A stretch of DNA of 64,000 nt from Halapricum hydrolyticum (lineage in GTDB: Archaea; Halobacteriota; Halobacteria; Halobacteriales; Haloarculaceae): assembly GCA_025517565.1 (NCBI GenBank), contig JAOPKD010000007.1, positions 62,001-126,000 on the forward strand, read 5' to 3'. Of this stretch, positions 1 to 8,535 are shown piece after piece; positions within the stretch are counted from its first letter, which is position 1; every line of letters begins with the position of its first letter. Both the position numbers and the translations under genes were made by a program. The notes beneath the pieces were generated by a model that worked only from the letters and a program-made list of their open reading frames with translations, ran no database searches and was not told the origin of the DNA.

Positions 1-287
1 ACAGTCTCGAACGTCTCCTCGGCAAAGGGCAGCTGCTCGGCGACGCCACGGACGACATCTATCTCTCGTCGACGCGCGCGCTGAAGCATCCCGATGGTGG
101 GGTCGACACCGATGTCGATCCCGAGCGGTGCCGCGAACCGGCCGCTACCGACGCCGACTTCGAGCGCCCGCCCGTCGTCGAGCAGCCGATCGAGCGCGTT
201 CAGTTCGGACTCGTAGACCGCCTCGTATTCGTCGAACCACGCCTCGTACCGGTCGGTGTGTTCCTCGAACGGTGCTGCGTTGGGCAT
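1..287 (-). CDS. Class I SAM-dependent methyltransferase, 3' end beyond the window
   Basis: About 95 N-terminal residues are visible, beginning MPNAAPFEEHTDRYEAWF. The glycine-rich SAM-binding motif I is clear (LEVGVGSGRF, about residues 41-50), followed by an acidic strand end (GIDIGVDPT) and a hydrophobic/acidic stretch typical of ubiE/methyltransferase-11 type enzymes. It would transfer a methyl group from SAM to an unknown small molecule or cofactor. The ATG at 287 is the only start compatible with the motif spacing. It is divergent from the lutC-like gene with a 120-base shared promoter region. Substrate cannot be told. Confidence 0.8.
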   Translation of the reverse strand, partial: MPNAAPFEEHTDRYEAWFDEYEAVYESELNALDRLLDDGRALEVGVGSGRFAAPLGIDIGVDPTIGMLQRARRREIDVVRGVAEQLPFAEETFET

Positions 288-407
288 TTGCGTGTGTTAG
301 GGCAGGCGAGTATACGAGGATTTGGCCCCTCGACGTGTCCGTCCGATGTCTCGGAGAGTCTTGCCCGTTTCAACACGCATAGACTGACTGAGCCGAAACC
401 GCGCTCA

Positions 408-917
408 ATGGCAACGACTGCTGGCGACGCGACTGTGAACCAGTTCACGGCGGCGCTCGAGGAACTCGACGTCGGCTGGACGCTGACGACTACTGACGAA
501 CTTCCCGGGGAGCTAGAACGGTTCCCCGAACCTATCGTCGGCGTTCCGTTCCCCTTCGAGGACGTCTCTCTTCCCGAGTCGATCCCACGTGCGGAGCGAT
601 CTGACGGGGTCAAAGCAGCCAGTACCGGCGTCACGGCGGCGACGCTCGGGATCGTGGAGTACGGGAGCGTCGTGGTCGAATCGAAACCTCCCGAGACCGA
701 GCCCGTGAGTCTCTACGCCGACACCCACGTCGCTGTCGTCCGGCTGGAGGACATCGTCGACTCCATGAGCGACGCGTTCGCCGAACTCGGACCCCGGCTG
801 CGCGAGACTGGTGGGAACGCGATCATCGCGACCGGACCGAGCGCTACCGCCGACATGGGCGCGCTGGTCCGCGGCGTCCACGGACCGAGTGACGTACACG
901 TGGTGATCGTCAAATGA
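408..917 (+). CDS. LUD-domain protein, LutC/YkgG-like lactate utilization subunit
   Basis: 169 residues from the ATG at 408; an upstream in-frame start at 258 would add residues lying over the divergent promoter and is rejected. The protein is a single LUD domain with the conserved segments GVTAATLGIVEYGSVV and the late ATGPSATADMG loop typical of LutC/YkgG. In bacteria LutABC oxidizes L-lactate to pyruvate with iron-sulfur chemistry in the cytoplasm. The stop overlaps the start of the next gene (ATGA), so the two are co-translated and probably form one complex. Assignment to lactate rather than another 2-hydroxy acid rests on family knowledge only. Confidence 0.85.
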   Translation: MATTAGDATVNQFTAALEELDVGWTLTTTDELPGELERFPEPIVGVPFPFEDVSLPESIPRAERSDGVKAASTGVTAATLGIVEYGSVVVESKPPETEPVSLYADTHVAVVRLEDIVDSMSDAFAELGPRLRETGGNAIIATGPSATADMGALVRGVHGPSDVHVVIVK

Positions 918-3091
918 GTCGCAAGTCCAAGCGGGCGAAAGCCGCACAGATCCGGGAGACGATGGCCGCCGAAGGTGCCTCCGTCCGGGAGAACACGCGG
1001 GGCTTCAACCAGGGACGATACGACACCGTTGCGGATCTCGAGAACTACGAGGAGCTGAAAGACGAGGCACGCCGGATCAAGGAAGACGCCATCGAACGGC
1101 TTCCGGAACTGATCGATCAGCTCACCGAAACCATCGAAGCAAACGGCGGGACGGTCTATCTCGCCGAGGACGAGGCCGACGCGAACGAGTACATCGCGTC
1201 GCTGGTCGAATCCGACGAGACGGTCGTCAAGAGCAAGTCGATGACCACCGAGGAGATTGAGGTCAACGAGCACCTCGAAGCAGAGGGTGCGAACGTCGTC
1301 GAGACCGACCTCGGGGAGTGGGTCCTGCAGGTCGCCGACGAGGCACCGAGCCACCTCGTCGCGCCGGCGATCCACAAGTCCCGCGAGTCGATCGCCGAGC
1401 TGTTCCGCGAACAGTTCGACCCCGACCGACCGCTCGACACGCCGGAGGACCTCACTGCATTCGCCAGCGAGTACCTGGCCGATGCCTTCGAGAACGCCGA
1501 CGTGGGCATGACTGGGGCGAATTTCCTCACCGCCGACAGTGGGTCGATGATGCTCGTCACCAGCGAGGGCAACGCCCGCAAGACTGTCACCGCCACGGAC
1601 CGGCACGTCGCGGTCGCCGGCGTCGAGAAGATCGTCCCCAGCGTCGAGGATCTCCAGCCGTTTGTCGAATTGATCGGCCGTTCGGGCACCGGCCAGGACA
1701 TCACCGCCTACATATCGCTGCTCACGCCACCGGTCGAAACGGCGACCTTCGGCGAGGACGAACTCGAGGGTAGTGACGACCGCGACTTCCACCTCGTGTT
1801 GATCGACAACGGCCGCATGGCCATGCGCGAGGACGAACAGCTGCGCGAAACGCTGTACTGCATCCGGTGCTCGGCATGTGCCAACACGTGTGCGAACTTC
1901 CAGCAGGTCGGCGGCCACGAGTTCGGCGGCGAGACCTACACCGGCGGGATCGCCGGCGGCTGGGAGACCGGCGTCCACGGCCTGGATAGCAGCGAGGAGT
2001 TCGTCGACCTCTGTACCGGCTGTTCGCGCTGCGTCGAGGCCTGCCCGGTCGGGATCGACATCCCCTGGATCAACACGGTGGTCCGGGATCGGATCAACCG
2101 CGGTGCTGAGGATCACTCCTACGACTTCCTGGTCGATGGGCTGACGCCTGACGCCGAGGAAGGTGGTATGAGTCTCCAGAAGCGGTTCTTCGGGAATTTC
2201 GTCACCGTCGCGAAGCTCGGTAGCCTCTTCGCGCCGGTCTCGAACAGGCTGGCCAGCTTCGGCCCCAATCGCTGGATCGCCGAGCGGCTCCTGGGCGTCG
2301 ATCAGCGCCGCGACATGCCACAGTTCAGCCGCGAAACGCTCAAGAAGTGGGCCAGCGAGCGGGACGGGCCGGCCGATCCCGACCGCGAGGTCGTCTTCAT
2401 GGCGGATACGTACACCAATTACATGCACGTCGAGCGCGGGAAGGCTGCGATCCGGGCGCTGGAAGCCCTGAACGTCGACGTCGAGGTCGCCGACGTGACC
2501 GAGAGCGGCCGTGCCGCGCTCTCACAGGGCATGGTCGCGACCGCGACGCGCCACGGCGAGCGCGTCGCCGATGAGTTGCTCCCGCACGTCGAGGACGGCC
2601 GGGACGTCGTGATCGTCGAGCCGAGCGACCTGGCGATGCTCCGGGACGACTACGGACGGCTGCTCGACGCGGAGACGTACGAACAGCTCTCGGAGAACAG
2701 CTACGAGATTCTCGAGTACGTCTACGGCCTGCTGGAGAACGGAGCCGACGCCGACGCCCTGAGAGACGGAAACGGAACGGAGATTGCCTACCACGGCCAC
2801 TGTCAGCAGCGGACGCTGGGGCTGGCGGCCCACACCGAAGCCGTCCTGGAGGAACTCGGCTACGACCTCGTCACGTCGGACGTCGAGTGCTGTGGCATGG
2901 CCGGTTCGTTCGGTTTCAAACAGCAATATTACGACGTGAGCATGGCGGTCGGCGAGGAGTTGCGCGAGCAGTTCTCGACGCCCGAAGCCGAGGGCCGGAC
3001 GATCGTCGCCAGCGGCACGTCCTGTCACGACCAGCTGACGGATCTGATGAAACAGGACGTACCGCATCCGATCGAACTCGTGGCACCGTGA
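914..3091 (+). CDS. LutB-LutA fusion: LUD domain, two 4Fe-4S motifs and CCG domains
   Basis: 725 residues. A LUD domain occupies roughly residues 70-300. A ferredoxin-type region follows with two cysteine clusters: CIRCSACANTC from about residue 316 and CTGCSRCVEACPVG from about residue 367. The C-terminal part (about 490-725) is a heterodisulfide-reductase/GlcF-type CCG region with HGHCQQRTLG and VECCGMAGSFG. In bacteria LutB and LutA are separate; here they are one polypeptide. Together with the overlapping upstream LUD gene it should oxidize lactate (or a related hydroxy acid) and pass electrons on. No lactate permease lies nearby. Confidence 0.88.
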   Translation: MSRKSKRAKAAQIRETMAAEGASVRENTRGFNQGRYDTVADLENYEELKDEARRIKEDAIERLPELIDQLTETIEANGGTVYLAEDEADANEYIASLVESDETVVKSKSMTTEEIEVNEHLEAEGANVVETDLGEWVLQVADEAPSHLVAPAIHKSRESIAELFREQFDPDRPLDTPEDLTAFASEYLADAFENADVGMTGANFLTADSGSMMLVTSEGNARKTVTATDRHVAVAGVEKIVPSVEDLQPFVELIGRSGTGQDITAYISLLTPPVETATFGEDELEGSDDRDFHLVLIDNGRMAMREDEQLRETLYCIRCSACANTCANFQQVGGHEFGGETYTGGIAGGWETGVHGLDSSEEFVDLCTGCSRCVEACPVGIDIPWINTVVRDRINRGAEDHSYDFLVDGLTPDAEEGGMSLQKRFFGNFVTVAKLGSLFAPVSNRLASFGPNRWIAERLLGVDQRRDMPQFSRETLKKWASERDGPADPDREVVFMADTYTNYMHVERGKAAIRALEALNVDVEVADVTESGRAALSQGMVATATRHGERVADELLPHVEDGRDVVIVEPSDLAMLRDDYGRLLDAETYEQLSENSYEILEYVYGLLENGADADALRDGNGTEIAYHGHCQQRTLGLAAHTEAVLEELGYDLVTSDVECCGMAGSFGFKQQYYDVSMAVGEELREQFSTPEAEGRTIVASGTSCHDQLTDLMKQDVPHPIELVAP

Positions 3092-3162
3092 CCTCCCGGG
3101 CGCGCGTCTCCCACTTCCGACGAACGCGCGCTTAAGTCTACGCAATCCATATACCGCTCACT

Positions 3163-4296
3163 ATGATCAAGATTCGAAAGGCAGTTCGACGGTCCGGACT
3201 GGCGTTTGCGGCCGTCGTGCTGCTGTGGACGGCCATTCGCCCGGCCACAGCCCACGTCAGATACGTCACCGAAGACTACCCGGACGACGGCCTTGAGTTC
3301 ACCATCGAGGTGCTGACCGATCCGGTGAACGCACTCCTGTTCGGCACGACGGGGTTGCTCGCCGTCGCTGGCGTCGGCGCGTATCTGTGGGTCCGGCCGA
3401 CGATTCCCGACTTCGAGGTGCTTCAGTCGGCACTGCAGGAGTATCTCACGTACGTCCCATGGATGCTCCGGCTGAGCCTCGGTCTCCCGCTGGTCGGTGC
3501 GGGTTTTATCGGCTATCTCTTTAGCCCGAGCGTGCGGACGGCCGATCTGCTCGGGCCGGCCCTGCAGGCCGAGGCTCGCGTGCTGCTGATCGGAATCGGT
3601 TTCTTCCTGCTGTTCGGCCTGGCGACGCGGGCGGTCGCGCTGATCGGGCTGGCGACGTACGCCGGCTCGGTGATCGCGTTCCCGACGGCGGTCCTCGCGC
3701 TCGAATACGTGCCGGGCTTTATCGCGATTGCGCTGCTCGGCGGCGGTCGGCCGAGCGCCGATCACCTGCTCGAGCGCGTCGCCAGTTCCCCGGGAACGTA
3801 CTACAGTCGAATCGATCCGGTTCATCGGTGGGCCGGGCAGTTCCGACGGCGATTCGACCCCTACACCGCGTACGTTCCCACGGTCCTCCGGATCGGCCTC
3901 GGGGCGACGTTCGTGTTGCTCGGGCTCGGCGAGAAACTGCTCCGGCCCGGACCGGGGCTGGCGGTCGTCGACAAGTACAATCTTACGGCGGTTGTTCCGG
4001 TCGATCCCGGCGTGTGGGTCGTCGGCGCGGGTCTGGCCGAGATCGCCTTCGGGATCGCGCTGCTCCTCGGGCTGTTGACTCGCGCGACCGCGGCGGGAGC
4101 GTTCGTCCTCTTCACGATCACGCTGTTCGCCCTGCCCGACGATCCCGTGCTCGCACACATCACGATGTTCGGGCTCGCCTCCGCGGTGTTCACGCTGGGC
4201 GGCGGACCGCTGTCGGTCGACAGCTGGCTCGAATCGTCCGTCGAGCCCGAACGGAAGACCACGCCGAGCGGCAAAGCGGAGAGGCGCTCCGGATAG
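3163..4296 (+). CDS. DoxX-like integral membrane protein
   Basis: 377 residues starting MIKIRKAVRRSGLAFAA, with an N-terminal hydrophobic segment followed by a short extracytoplasmic stretch and about eight further membrane helices. The C-terminal half (GLGEKLLRPGPGLAVVDKYN, then GAGLAEIAFGIALLLGLLTR) matches the DoxX/DoxD-type four-helix unit; the N-terminal half looks like a second, weaker copy. A TATA-like CTTAAGT lies about 30 bases upstream of the ATG, consistent with a short leader. DoxX proteins are linked to terminal-oxidase or thiosulfate:quinone electron transfer in some organisms, but no such partner is adjacent, so the role is unknown. Confidence 0.75.
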   Translation: MIKIRKAVRRSGLAFAAVVLLWTAIRPATAHVRYVTEDYPDDGLEFTIEVLTDPVNALLFGTTGLLAVAGVGAYLWVRPTIPDFEVLQSALQEYLTYVPWMLRLSLGLPLVGAGFIGYLFSPSVRTADLLGPALQAEARVLLIGIGFFLLFGLATRAVALIGLATYAGSVIAFPTAVLALEYVPGFIAIALLGGGRPSADHLLERVASSPGTYYSRIDPVHRWAGQFRRRFDPYTAYVPTVLRIGLGATFVLLGLGEKLLRPGPGLAVVDKYNLTAVVPVDPGVWVVGAGLAEIAFGIALLLGLLTRATAAGAFVLFTITLFALPDDPVLAHITMFGLASAVFTLGGGPLSVDSWLESSVEPERKTTPSGKAERRSG

Positions 4297-4351
4297 CCGC
4301 GATCCTGGAAACCGGGTACCTTTCTTTGTGCTGGCGCGCCGATAGTCGCGT

Positions 4352-5812
4352 ATGAAGACCTACGAGGCCGGAAACATCACCCTGCAGCGGGTCCGAGAGT
4401 ACGTCTGGGAGATCCCCCGCGAGGGCGAGATGAACGTCCCCGCGCGGGTGCTGGCCAGCGAATCGCTGCTCGAAGAGATCAGCGACGACAAGACGCTCGA
4501 ACAGTTGAAGAACACGACGCACCTCCCCGGGATCCAGAAGTACGCCGTCTGCATGCCCGACGGCCACCAGGGCTACGGCTTCCCGGTCGGCGGCGTCGCC
4601 GGCATCGACTCAGAGAACGGCTGCATCTCCCCTGGCGCAGTTGGTTACGATATAAATTGCGGAGTAAGGCTATTAAAGACAAATCTGCGATACGAGGACG
4701 TTCGGGGCCGCGAGGAGGAGCTCGTCGACGCGCTGTTCGACGCGATCCCGTCGGGACTGGGCGGCGGCGGGGTCTTCGAGGGGACGAGAGGCGACATCGA
4801 GGCGATCCTCGAAGACGGGATGGAGTGGGCGCTGGAGCAGGGGTACGCCGTGCCCGACGATCTCGAACACTGCGAGGACGAGGGCAAGCGGCCCGAGGCC
4901 GACGCGGGTGCGGTCTCGCAGAAGGCCAAAGACCGCGGGAAAGAACAGGTCGGCTCGCTCGGATCGGGGAACCACTTCCTGGAGGTCCAGCGGGTGACAG
5001 ACATCTTCCGGGAGGACGTCGCCGCGGAGTTCGGACTCCGGGAGGACCAGATCGTCGTACTGATCCACTGTGGCTCGCGCGGACTGGGCCATCAGGTCTG
5101 TACGGACTACCTCCGGGAGATCGAACAGACTCACCAGGGGCTGCTCAATCGTTTGCCGGACAAGGAACTGGCTGCCGCGCCCGCCGGCTCGCAACTGGCT
5201 GAGGAGTACTACGGGGCGATGTGTGCGGCGATCAACTTCGCGTGGGTCAACCGGCAGTTGATCATGCACCGAACCCGCGAAGTCTTCGAGGACGTCTTCG
5301 ATCGATCCTGGGAAGAAATGGAGATGGAGCTGCTCTACGACGTGGCACACAACATCGCGAAAAAAGAGGTCCACGAGATCAATGGCGAGGATCAGGAACT
5401 GTACGTCCACCGCAAGGGCGCGACGCGGGCGTTCCCGGCCGGTCGCCCGGAACTACCGCCGGCCTACGCCGACGTCGGCCAGCCGATCCTCATTCCCGGG
5501 AGTATGGGCGCGGGCAGCTACGTGCTTCGCGGGGGCGAGCAGTCGCTCGCGGAGACGTTCGGCTCGACCGCCCACGGCGCGGGGCGACTGATGTCTCGCA
5601 CGGAGGCGAAAAACACCTACTGGGGCGAGGACGTTCAGGACGAACTCAGAGATCAGCAACACGTCTACGTCAAGGCAAACAGCGGCGCGACGGTCGCCGA
5701 GGAAGCACCCGGCGTCTACAAGGACGTCGACGAGGTCGTGAACGTCTCGGACGCGCTCGGGATCGGGGATAAGGTCGCCCGGACGTATCCGGTCTGCAAT
5801 ATCAAAGGCTAG
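4352..5812 (+). CDS. rtcB: RtcB 3'-phosphate/5'-hydroxyl RNA ligase
   Basis: 486 residues, the normal intein-free length. RtcB joins RNA 2',3'-cyclic phosphate or 3'-phosphate ends to 5'-OH ends using GTP and Mn2+, and ligates tRNA exons after intron removal in archaea. Visible motifs: metal-binding GYDINCGVR (Cys103), GSGNHFLEV, HCGSRGLGHQ, KGATRAFPAGRPELPP, GSMGAGSYVL and the guanylylated-histidine motif TAHGAGRLMSR. Codon use is ordinary haloarchaeal except for an abrupt AT-rich patch around Cys103 (4637-4690), annotated separately. The stop overlaps by four bases the stop of the convergent pilin-like gene. Confidence 0.96.
   Translation: MKTYEAGNITLQRVREYVWEIPREGEMNVPARVLASESLLEEISDDKTLEQLKNTTHLPGIQKYAVCMPDGHQGYGFPVGGVAGIDSENGCISPGAVGYDINCGVRLLKTNLRYEDVRGREEELVDALFDAIPSGLGGGGVFEGTRGDIEAILEDGMEWALEQGYAVPDDLEHCEDEGKRPEADAGAVSQKAKDRGKEQVGSLGSGNHFLEVQRVTDIFREDVAAEFGLREDQIVVLIHCGSRGLGHQVCTDYLREIEQTHQGLLNRLPDKELAAAPAGSQLAEEYYGAMCAAINFAWVNRQLIMHRTREVFEDVFDRSWEEMEMELLYDVAHNIAKKEVHEINGEDQELYVHRKGATRAFPAGRPELPPAYADVGQPILIPGSMGAGSYVLRGGEQSLAETFGSTAHGAGRLMSRTEAKNTYWGEDVQDELRDQQHVYVKANSGATVAEEAPGVYKDVDEVVNVSDALGIGDKVARTYPVCNIKG
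4637..4690 (+). other. AT-rich rare-codon patch in rtcB at the Cys103 codon (possible intein scar)
   Basis: Eighteen consecutive codons around TGC for Cys103 use ATA, AAT, GTA, AGG, CTA, TTA, ACA and a second AAT, all rare in the rest of this gene, while the encoded residues (VGYDIN/CGVRLLKTNL) keep the strongly conserved RtcB motif. Codon use returns to GC-rich on both sides within a few codons. RtcB inteins in other archaea interrupt the protein immediately before this cysteine. A co-conversion tract left by homing and later precise intein loss is the inference; see findings. Confidence 0.6.
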
Positions 5813-6255
5813 AACGGATCCGTCCCGTTCCACGTATCGAGGACGGTCGCTTCCCCGGTTTCAGGATTGATGTAGACGACGCGGATCGAGTCGTCCGGGT
5901 TGACTGGCCGTCCGTACGCACCGCCTTCGGTGACTGGGGCCGGAAGCCCCTGCTGGATGGTCGCTGACGGATCGGTGCCGGTAAGCTCCGACCAGCGCGC
6001 CGACGCGTCGTTCGGCCCCTGTATGGACACGTTCCCGGCTGTGAACGTATCGCCACCCTCGTAGGCCACCAGCAGGCGCTGACTCTCGTCCCTGTAATCG
6101 AAGCCGAATTGCGCTTCTGGACCGGACTGGCTCTCTCCGAGGAAAAGAACGCTCGACCCGATAGCGACGACGATCACGAGAGCGATCCCGACCAGGGTGA
6201 GGGCGCTGGTGAGCTCAGAAACACCGCGGTCCGGGCCCGGGCCTGCGTTTCGCAT
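5809..6255 (-). CDS. Archaeal type IV pilin-like protein
   Basis: 148 residues from the ATG at 6255 (a GTG two codons upstream is the other option). The N-terminus is a class III signal: a short basic head ending GPDRG, a VSE-type cleavage site, then about 20 hydrophobic residues (LTSALTLVGIALVIVVAIGS) that would be processed by the PibD prepilin peptidase and pack as the pilus core. The rest is a small acidic, probably beta-rich extracellular domain. A TATA box 27 bases upstream of 6255 supports a leaderless transcript starting at that ATG. It stands alone, without PilB/PilC, and converges on rtcB. Confidence 0.8.
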   Translation of the reverse strand: MRNAGPGPDRGVSELTSALTLVGIALVIVVAIGSSVLFLGESQSGPEAQFGFDYRDESQRLLVAYEGGDTFTAGNVSIQGPNDASARWSELTGTDPSATIQQGLPAPVTEGGAYGRPVNPDDSIRVVYINPETGEATVLDTWNGTDPF

Positions 6256-6277
6256 ACTCACGCTTTCGAAGTCACGG

Positions 6278-6285
6278 CATATAAG
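6278..6285 (-). promoter_or_regulatory. TATA box of the pilin-like gene
   Basis: Reads CTTATATG on the minus strand, centred 27 bases upstream of the ATG at 6255. This spacing places transcription start at or next to the ATG and decides the start choice. Confidence 0.6.
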
Positions 6286-6364
6286 AGCCGCCCTGATGTG
6301 GCGGGAGTTCCGTGCACCGGATGTCGGTGCCGTTAAACCGATGAGTGTTGTATGATCGGGTGAA

Positions 6365-6742
6365 ATGGTCCGTGACCCGTTCGCGGACGAGGACGCTCCC
6401 GACCTTCAGGACGTGCTCGATGCACTCGACGACCCCGAATGCAGGGCGATCATCAGTGAACTCGACGAACCGATGACTGCCAGCGAGATCTCCGACGCGA
6501 GTGACATTCCGCTATCGACGACCTACCGGAAACTGGAGTTGCTGACCGAAGCGTCCCTGCTGAGCGAAGGTGTCGAGATCCGCCCGGACGGCCAGCACGC
6601 GAGCACGTACGAACTCGATTTCAAGGAAGTTATCATCGGCGTTACGGACAATCTCGAGTTCGACGTCTCGATCGCCCGTCGTGCGCGGACGGCCGACGAG
6701 CGCCTGGAAAACCTCTGGTCGGAGGTGCGCAAAGAAACATGA
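6365..6742 (+). CDS. Winged-helix (ArsR-type) transcriptional regulator
   Basis: 125 residues. After an acidic N-terminus the segment from about residue 20 to 85 is a winged helix: LDDPECRAIISELDEP, then helix-turn-helix MTASEISDASDIPLSTTYRK and a wing with KLELLTEASLLSEGVE. The C-terminal tail contains a basic-acidic helix (ARRARTADERLENLWSEVRK). A TATA-like TTAAAC lies about 30 bases upstream. The stop overlaps the start of the downstream DUF7521-like membrane gene by four bases, so the regulator and membrane protein are one translational unit; whether the membrane protein modulates the regulator is not known. Confidence 0.85.
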   Translation: MVRDPFADEDAPDLQDVLDALDDPECRAIISELDEPMTASEISDASDIPLSTTYRKLELLTEASLLSEGVEIRPDGQHASTYELDFKEVIIGVTDNLEFDVSIARRARTADERLENLWSEVRKET

Positions 6743-7032
6743 GCCCACACACGTTCACACTCCCGCCCAGCGCCATCGCTTTCAAGACGCTGACGCTGCT
6801 TCTCGGCGGCCTCATCACGTATCTGTCGTATCGTGCGTACAGGCGAACCGGTTCCCCGGCACTGCGGGCACTGGCGATCGGCTTCGGACTCGTGACGATG
6901 GGGTCGTTACTGGCGGGTGTGACGAACGTCCTCCTTCACGACATCTCGATCGGCGTGAGTCTGGCCATCGAAAGCGGTCTCACGGCGGCTGGATTCGCTG
7001 TCATCGTCTATTCGCTGTATACCCAGGGGTAA
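6739..7032 (+). CDS. Small three-helix membrane protein, DUF7521-like
   Basis: 97 residues with three hydrophobic segments (about 13-30, 44-66, 72-94) and the family-like signature LITYLSYRAYRRTGSPALRA between helices 1 and 2. It overlaps the upstream wHTH regulator by ATGA. Two further paralogues occur in this window, at 7212-7508 and on the minus strand at 30216-30524; all share (L/Y)xxRAYxRxxSxxLxxLxxG, an ALLAG-like middle and a final VxxYSxY. Function is unknown; the family seems restricted to haloarchaea. Confidence 0.78.
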   Translation: MSPHTFTLPPSAIAFKTLTLLLGGLITYLSYRAYRRTGSPALRALAIGFGLVTMGSLLAGVTNVLLHDISIGVSLAIESGLTAAGFAVIVYSLYTQG

Positions 7033-7211
7033 TAGTTGGCCGTCGTAACTGTATACAGGTGCGACCGTTTCTCCGTGGCAGTCAATTCGGCGTCGACTGA
7101 CAGCGATCACTCCGTCCAGGACGGCGGTGTTTCGAGGTGTGGTATTCTCGTTTCGTGGTAATACGATCAGTATATATTGTCACTCGAATCCTACGTCGAG
7201 CCGACTGGTAT

Positions 7212-7508
7212 ATGTACGGAAGCACGTCGCTTTTCGTTGCGGCTGAGACGGTCATTTTCGTCTGTAGTGGGGTACTCGCCACGTTGTCGTACCGGGCCTA
7301 CCAGCGGCGACAGTCGCGTTCGCTCGGAGCGCTATTCGGTGGACTTACGCTCGTCACACTCGGCGCCCTGCTGGGTGGCGTGCTCATCGCGCTGGGCGTC
7401 GGGAAGACCGTCCACGCCGCCAGCGCGAGTGCGGCGCTCGTCGCGGCCGGGTTCGTGATCGTCACCTACTCGATGTACGCCGACAGTCCGTCTTCGCTGT
7501 CGGCCTGA
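7212..7508 (+). CDS. Second DUF7521-like membrane protein
   Basis: 98 residues from the ATG at 7212 (MYGSTSLFVAAETVIF). Three membrane helices and the same core as the preceding paralogue: LATLSYRAYQRRQSRSLGAL, then LGALLGGVLIALG and a final VIVTYSMYA. The 179-base gap from the first copy contains AT-rich sequence around 7165-7180 (GTATATATTGTC) that may be its own promoter, so it need not be co-transcribed with the regulator. An in-frame upstream start at 7137 would put that promoter inside the gene and is rejected. Confidence 0.75.
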   Translation: MYGSTSLFVAAETVIFVCSGVLATLSYRAYQRRQSRSLGALFGGLTLVTLGALLGGVLIALGVGKTVHAASASAALVAAGFVIVTYSMYADSPSSLSA

Positions 7509-7673
7509 CTACCGTGCGTTCGGAAACGCCTGGCGTTTGCCTCGCCGATCGCTGCGTCTGCAGACCAGAGCCGTCCGCGAGTGATCTGTGTCGAGTGACG
7601 GCCGAAAACCCTAATCCGGCGTGCACTAACTAATACGCACGCGGGTCGATCTGACGCGATCGACTGTCTTGCC

Positions 7674-8534
7674 ATGAGCGAGGGCGAACACAAACTCTAC
7701 GACGAGCGCGGGCAGTTCATGCAGGCCGTCAAGGACGGCCGGGAGATCCGCGACGCCGGCTGGAACGCCTGTCGAGTCGTCCTGACGACCGACCGAGTCG
7801 TGTTGATCGGCGACGAGAAGCGCTCGATCGACATCGACGCCCTCGAGCAGGTCAACGACCGCTTCGACGTCAACCAGGCCGCAGCGGTGGAAGGGAGTTA
7901 CACGGCACTTCGGACCGACGGCACGGTCTTTCTCGTCTCGGCGCCTGATCAGAGCACGTTCGAGACGGCACTGTACAAAGCTTCGCTCAACAACGGCATT
8001 CTGCTCGTCCAGCACCCGGCTGTCGAGGGCGGGGTCGTCCAGAACGTCGAGTGGACGAAAGCGAAGGTCAAGATCTCCGAAGAGGCGATCCGACTCGCGA
8101 TGGCCGACGGGCAGAAAGTGACGATCGATCGGGACGACATCGGCGACGTCGGGACCGACGAGCGAACGATCGACGACCGGGACCGCACCGTCTACGAGGT
8201 CGAACACACCGAAGACGGCCGGAGCGTCGAGACGCATCTAACCGGTGAACCTCACCACACGGCAGTTATCGGCGCGCTCCTCGAGGAAGGTGTCGAGCGC
8301 CACCGCGCGAACCTCGACCTGGACGGCGTCGAAAAGCAGGTCATCATGGCACTGCACTCGGGCGTCTCGCCGTTCGACATCCCGGAATTCGTGGACCGAG
8401 ACGTCGAACGCGTCGAAGAGATCTTCGACCGACTGCTCGAATACGACGTCATCGAGGTCGAGCGCGAGCGGACCGAGGTCGCGCTGACGCCCGAGGGTCG
8501 GCAGGTCGCCGGCGAGACGATCGGCGACCGGTGA
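7674..8534 (+). CDS. CheF-like archaeal chemotaxis adaptor
   Basis: 286 residues beginning MSEGEHKLYDERGQFMQAVK. The sequence matches the archaeal CheF family (earlier DUF439), whose members bind CheY and CheD and link the bacterial-type chemotaxis cascade to the archaellum motor. The C-terminal third is a winged-helix-like segment (SPFDIPEFVDRDVERVEEIF ... EVALTPEGRQVAG). No che or arl genes are next to it in this window, so it is an orphan copy; haloarchaea often carry more than one CheF. It converges on the glycosyltransferase gene with a one-base gap. Confidence 0.8.
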   Translation: MSEGEHKLYDERGQFMQAVKDGREIRDAGWNACRVVLTTDRVVLIGDEKRSIDIDALEQVNDRFDVNQAAAVEGSYTALRTDGTVFLVSAPDQSTFETALYKASLNNGILLVQHPAVEGGVVQNVEWTKAKVKISEEAIRLAMADGQKVTIDRDDIGDVGTDERTIDDRDRTVYEVEHTEDGRSVETHLTGEPHHTAVIGALLEEGVERHRANLDLDGVEKQVIMALHSGVSPFDIPEFVDRDVERVEEIFDRLLEYDVIEVERERTEVALTPEGRQVAGETIGDR

Positions 8535-8535
8535 G

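Noticed and set aside
713..2428. 571-residue minus-strand open frame opposite the LutBA-like gene
   Set aside because: Shadow of a GC-rich gene in the opposite frame; composition is Asp/Arg/Val-rich low complexity with no domain, while the plus frame has clear Fe-S and LUD motifs.
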